Below the pieces are notes generated by a model that was not told the DNA's origin, ran no database searches, and saw nothing but the letters and a program-made list of their open reading frames with translations. Of a stretch of DNA of 64,000 nt, positions 61,428-64,000 are shown in pieces; position 1 is the stretch's first letter; each line of letters opens with the position of its first letter. The position numbers and the translations under genes are program-made. Source of the stretch: CAG-411 sp963643465 (GTDB lineage Bacteria; Bacillota; Clostridia; Lachnospirales; Lachnospiraceae); the NCBI GenBank assembly GCA_963643465.1, contig CAVIJT010000004.1:176590-240589 (forward strand). The letters are read 5' to 3'.

Positions 61428-61788
61428 ATGGATAATTTGGGCGCAATATTAATGTTCCTTTTGTTGATAGGTATTTCATTTAAGGTGGGATTTAAAGGAC
61501 TTTATTAGATTAAAAGGGGATAAAGTTGATGCGATTATTACTAATCTTGTTAGAAGGCGGAGAAATAGTGGAGGAGTCGATGTATATGTACAATACATGT
61601 ACAATGATCAATTTTATGAAAATATTAAACTTGGATTTTACCAAACCGGATTTTATCAAGGCAAGTGTATTACACTCTACTTATTTCCTGACAAACCAAC
61701 AAAACCGGAACATGCCGGTTCTATAGCGTTTTTACTTGTAGGGATATTTCTGATAGCTATGTTTTCTTTTCTTTGCATAAAAATATGA
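61428..61788 (+). pseudogene. Frameshifted DUF3592-like membrane protein gene
   Basis: An ATG at 61428 opens a frame for 26 codons (MDNLGAILMFLLLIGISFK then VGFKGLY) that stops at TAG 61508. From 61501 the +1 frame continues FIRLKGDKVDAIITNLVRRRRNSGG, YNDQFYENIKLGFYQTGFYQGK and ITLYLFPDKPTKPEHAG into a C-terminal helix. A helix, a KVDAIIT strand, a small beta domain and a VTLYxxPxxP motif are the DUF3592 layout, so the two pieces look like one gene of about 120 codons broken near 61500. This could be a real mutation or an assembly error. Confidence 0.6.
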
Positions 61789-61855
61789 AAAGATTTAAAT
61801 AAGTATGGACTTTTTAAAAAGATACATGAAAGACTTATAAATACTGGGATAGAGG

Positions 61856-61893
61856 ATAAAGTACATTTGGTTGAAAATGTACTTTATTTTTTA
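61856..61893 (+). terminator. AT-rich terminator downstream of the DUF3592 remnant
   Basis: ATAAAGTACATTT and AAATGTACTTTAT form a perfect 13-bp stem around GGTTGA, followed by six T. The arms carry the AAAGTACATTT motif that repeats nearby. Confidence 0.7.
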
Positions 61894-61898
61894 GTCAT

Positions 61899-61959
61899 AA
61901 AAAGTACATTTTTGGAGATGATTATATTGGGGAAGAATGGATTTAAAAAGTACATTTTT
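61899..61959. repeat. Two exact copies of AAAAAGTACATTTTT
   Basis: Identical 15-mers lie at 61899-61913 and 61945-61959, 46 bp apart. Related AATAAAGTACATTT copies form the terminator stem at 61856 and lie past the toxin gene at 62687-62700. They may be dispersed hairpin ends or regulator sites; no reading frame explains them. Confidence 0.45.
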
Positions 61960-61996
61960 GTAATCAAGAAAAGGTGATTAAGTCGTATCGGAAAAG

Positions 61997-62025
61997 TTGA
62001 CAATGGCATATTATTATAGTAGAAT
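61997..62025 (+). promoter_or_regulatory. Promoter of the toxin-antitoxin operon
   Basis: TTGACA, 17-bp spacer, TAGAAT, close to consensus, immediately before the operator. Confidence 0.75.
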
Positions 62026-62028
62026 AAT

Positions 62029-62058
62029 TGTACAATAAACTGTACATAAAATTGTACA
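62029..62058 (+). promoter_or_regulatory. YefM-YoeB operator with three TGTACA cores
   Basis: TGTACA occurs at 62029, 62041 and 62053, exactly 12 bp apart, the first and third inside ATTGTACAAT palindromes. TGTACA is the core bound by YefM-YoeB in E. coli, where two such cores are known. The block starts just past the -10, so binding would repress the operon. Confidence 0.7.
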
Positions 62059-62085
62059 ATTACTTAAATGAAGGAAGGTGTTGTT

Positions 62086-62355
62086 ATGTTAGCAGTGAAT
62101 TATTCAACAATTAGAAATAACCTGAAAGAGTATTGTGATAAAGCAACAGATTTATACGAAACAGTTATTGTTACGCGGAAAGAGGAAAAAAATGTTGTGA
62201 TTATGAGCCTGGAAAAATATAACCAGCTAGAAAAGGCTGCCAGAAATGCTGAATATCTTGCTATGATCGATAGAGGAATAGCACAGTTGGAAGCTGGAAA
62301 AGGACAATTACATGAACTGATAGAGGTAGAAGATAATGAAGAAACTATGGAGTGA
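62086..62355 (+). CDS. yefM: YefM-family antitoxin
   Basis: 89 residues. The Phd/YefM N-terminal DNA-binding fold is evident, AVNYSTIRNNLKEYCDKATDLYETVIVTRKEEKNVVIMSLEKYNQLEKA, with a C-terminal toxin-wrapping tail (ELIEVEDNEETME). It neutralises YoeB and represses the operon. Start chosen at ATG 62086, with AAGGAAGG 7 nt upstream; ATG 62068 adds six residues without its own site. The toxin begins 20 nt before its stop, so translation is coupled. Confidence 0.92.
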   Translation: MLAVNYSTIRNNLKEYCDKATDLYETVIVTRKEEKNVVIMSLEKYNQLEKAARNAEYLAMIDRGIAQLEAGKGQLHELIEVEDNEETME

Positions 62356-62596
62356 TCGGGCATGGGATGATTATCTTTACTGGCAGACACAAGATAAAAA
62401 GATGGCTAAAAAAATCAATGAATTGATAAAAAGTATAGAACGAGAGGGCTTGTCAGAGGGACTTGGAAAGCCTGAACCTTTGAAACATAGAAAGGCATGG
62501 AGTAGAAGGATAGATCACGAGCATAGATTGGTTTACAACATTGATGACAACGGATATCTATGGATAATAGCTTGTAGAGGACATTATGAAGATTAA
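62336..62596 (+). CDS. yoeB: YoeB-family ribosome-dependent mRNA interferase toxin
   Basis: 86 residues, close to the 84 of E. coli YoeB and visibly similar: WSDRAWDDYLYWQTQDKK, KKINELIKSI, GKPEPLKH and WSRRIDHEHRLVYN. The catalytic residues expected in YoeB fall at Glu47, Arg64, His83 and Tyr84. It cuts mRNA in the ribosomal A site. All key residues are present, so the toxin looks functional. It overlaps yefM by 20 nt. Confidence 0.94.
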   Translation: MKKLWSDRAWDDYLYWQTQDKKMAKKINELIKSIEREGLSEGLGKPEPLKHRKAWSRRIDHEHRLVYNIDDNGYLWIIACRGHYED

Positions 62597-62793
62597 GCGC
62601 TAAGTGAGGCGAATTATAATGAAAAAGTTGAATGATTATATGACAATGTTGGATTGAAAAATACTAATAATTTTACTTATTACGGAAATAAAGTACATTT
62701 TCACAGAATTTTCTTGATTTTGCTAGAACACTTAATGTAAACGATAGTAATATTGAAGTACAAGTTCATAATATTGTTAGTATTACTAGTGAT
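62597..62793 (+). other. Intergenic remnant region after yoeB
   Basis: No complete gene is seen. A short open stretch from 62620 (MKKLNDYMTMLD, then stop) resembles the first residues of HicB-type antitoxins, but it is too short to assign. One AATAAAGTACATTT copy is at 62687-62700. Confidence 0.3.
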
Positions 62794-62826
62794 AAAAAAA
62801 TGGCCTCGTTTAGAGACCATTTTTTT
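62794..62826. terminator. Bidirectional terminator between yoeB and the recombinase
   Basis: AAAAAAATGG-CTC and GAG-CCATTTTTTT pair with one mismatch around a 5-nt loop. A and T tracts on both sides suit the converging genes. Confidence 0.85.
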
Positions 62827-62859
62827 ATGTAAAAATTTTTTTTACTTATATACTACTTA

Positions 62860-63912
62860 TCATTTCTCACGCAAAGTAACTGCAGTAGCAGCTTTACGCC
62901 TATGTTCATCATCCTGGGCCGCATAGTGCTTTCTTGTGGTATTTACATCTTTATGTCCCAGAACATCTGCTACCAAATAAATATCCCCCGTCTCTTTGTA
63001 AAGAGTAGTTCCATAGGTACTGCGAAATTTGTGAGGAGTAATATGTTTATTTGTAACATGGGATGTGTACTTACTCACTAAATTTTGAATGGCACGTACC
63101 GTAATCCTTCTTCGCTGAGTGGAATAAAACAGCGCGTTTTCATGTCCATCCATTGGTTCTATGTGCGAGCGGATACTTACGATGTAATCTTCAAGTGCTT
63201 CCTGAACTTCTGGACCAAAATAGACATACATTTCATTGCCACCTTTTCGGGTAACTTTAATAGAGTTGTTTTTAAAATCCACATCTCCAATATCCAGTCC
63301 TACTAATTCAGAAACACGAATACCTGTACCTAAAAATAAAGTGAAAATGGCTAAATCACGAACTTTTGTTTTTGCATGGTATGCTTGTTGTTGTTTGCTC
63401 ATTTCACCGCCATCTTCAATAAAATCAAGTAGCATGGCAACTTCGTCCGGGTCTAAACGAATGATTTCTTTTTCATGTAGTTTTGGCATATCCACAAATG
63501 CAGTTGGATTATGTTCAATAAACTGGTGTTTATAGAGAAAACTGTAAAAGCTCCGAAGTGCAGACATTTTTCTTGCAATTCCTTTTTCTGAGTTAGTCCA
63601 TTCATGTCCATTTTGTTCATATACTTTCAAATATCGTTTGTATTCTTCAATATCAGATGCACTTAGTCTATCTAAGTCAGACAATTTAAAGTCTACAGGT
63701 TTGTAATTTTTATATTGTGGATTGTTCTGTATGAGAAATTCAAAAAATAATAGAATATTTCCAGCATAGGCAACTTGTGTATTGATAGCGGTACTTTGAT
63801 CAATATGATTAAAATATTCCACAGAGAAAGCTGGCAATTTTTTTATAATTCCATTTAATTGTTTGGTCTTTTCTTTTTTTTGCTGAGCAAAATAAGTCTC
63901 ATTTCCTTTCAT
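62860..63912 (-). CDS. Tyrosine recombinase (Xer-type integrase, XerS-like length)
   Basis: 350 residues. A SAM-like N-terminal core-binding domain (about 30-135) is followed by the catalytic domain. Catalytic residues are visible as Arg199 (GTGIRVSELVG), Lys223 (TRKGGNE), His294 and Arg297 (HKFRSTYGT), His320 (LGHKD) and Tyr330 (TRKHYAA). XerC/XerD are about 300 residues; this one is nearer the 356 of streptococcal XerS, so it may be a single-recombinase dimer resolvase or a resident integrase. I chose the ATG at 63912, with GGGGGG 6 nt upstream; the open frame runs on to the window edge but lacks a site there. It faces the toxin-antitoxin pair. Confidence 0.88.
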   Translation of the reverse strand: MKGNETYFAQQKKEKTKQLNGIIKKLPAFSVEYFNHIDQSTAINTQVAYAGNILLFFEFLIQNNPQYKNYKPVDFKLSDLDRLSASDIEEYKRYLKVYEQNGHEWTNSEKGIARKMSALRSFYSFLYKHQFIEHNPTAFVDMPKLHEKEIIRLDPDEVAMLLDFIEDGGEMSKQQQAYHAKTKVRDLAIFTLFLGTGIRVSELVGLDIGDVDFKNNSIKVTRKGGNEMYVYFGPEVQEALEDYIVSIRSHIEPMDGHENALFYSTQRRRITVRAIQNLVSKYTSHVTNKHITPHKFRSTYGTTLYKETGDIYLVADVLGHKDVNTTRKHYAAQDDEHRRKAATAVTLREK

Positions 63913-64000
63913 TATCATCCCCCCAAAAAATAAACACAGATTGTATGTTTGTTTCTTTTTTATAGTATAACAAAAATGGGAATATTCTTCTATATACAAA

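Noticed and set aside
61526..61726. 66-residue frame in the 61.5-61.7 kb stretch
   Set aside because: It is in a third frame relative to the two pieces of the DUF3592-like gene and lacks family features.
62620..62658. HicB-like antitoxin start
   Set aside because: Only 12 codons before a stop; similarity to HicB is too short to claim a gene or remnant.
1..64000. CRISPR arrays, tRNA or rRNA genes
   Set aside because: No regularly spaced direct repeats and no cloverleaf-like sequences with a GGTTC-type arm were seen on either strand. A dedicated covariance search would be needed to exclude small RNAs.

Overview
The window looks like a chromosome segment of an anaerobic, spore-forming, butyrate-producing Firmicute of the Lachnospiraceae type. 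The evidence is low GC with AG-rich ribosome binding sites, a butyryl-CoA gene set (thl, crt, hbd, bcd, etfB), SpoIVA and a SigK-like sigma factor, and a Min/Mre/Ylm cell-shape and division block. No rRNA, tRNA or CRISPR array was seen. The genus assignment is an inference from gene content.

Layout. 1-4663 (minus): etfB (cut by the window edge), bcd, hbd, crt and thl, the acetyl-CoA to butyryl-CoA branch, read from a promoter near 4776-4804 that overlaps Rex-like operators. 5016-10525: hflX, a PAS/GGDEF/GAF/EAL c-di-GMP protein, and a membrane-anchored PpiC-type foldase. 10742-14497: purL behind a structured leader. 14873-18299: a sugar ABC importer with a binding protein and two permeases but no ATPase. 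18478-21709: a SigK-like sigma factor overlapping clpS, then clpA.

22283-29195 is the most unusual part. It holds a SipW-type signal peptidase, four secreted proteins with SipW-type leaders, a large wall-anchored protein with a Thr/Pro-rich stalk and a variant sorting signal, and a class B sortase. I read it as a candidate TasA/BsaA-like surface-fibre export, assembly and anchoring locus. Two of the paralogues carry EF-hand-like acidic loops.

29533-32886: a heptad-repeat protein, spoIVA, and a secreted SH3/NlpC-P60 hydrolase. 33119-42138: a membrane-anchored MutS paralogue, mutS, mutL, miaA and a ynbB-like PLP enzyme. Both MutS-family genes are preceded by copies of one structured repeat that shows compensatory base changes. 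42280-52416: radC, mreBCD, PBP2, minCDE, rodA, mgsA and a minus-strand DUF378 gene. This couples elongation and division-site selection. 52561-60687: an HlyD-like protein, ylmE, sepF, ylmG, ylmH, divIVA, aroB, lspA and an rluD-like gene.

60998-63912 is accessory in character. It contains a BlaI-type repressor with no adjacent sensor, a frameshifted DUF3592 gene, a YefM-YoeB toxin-antitoxin pair with a three-site operator, several AAAAAGTACATTTTT-like repeats, and a minus-strand tyrosine recombinase.
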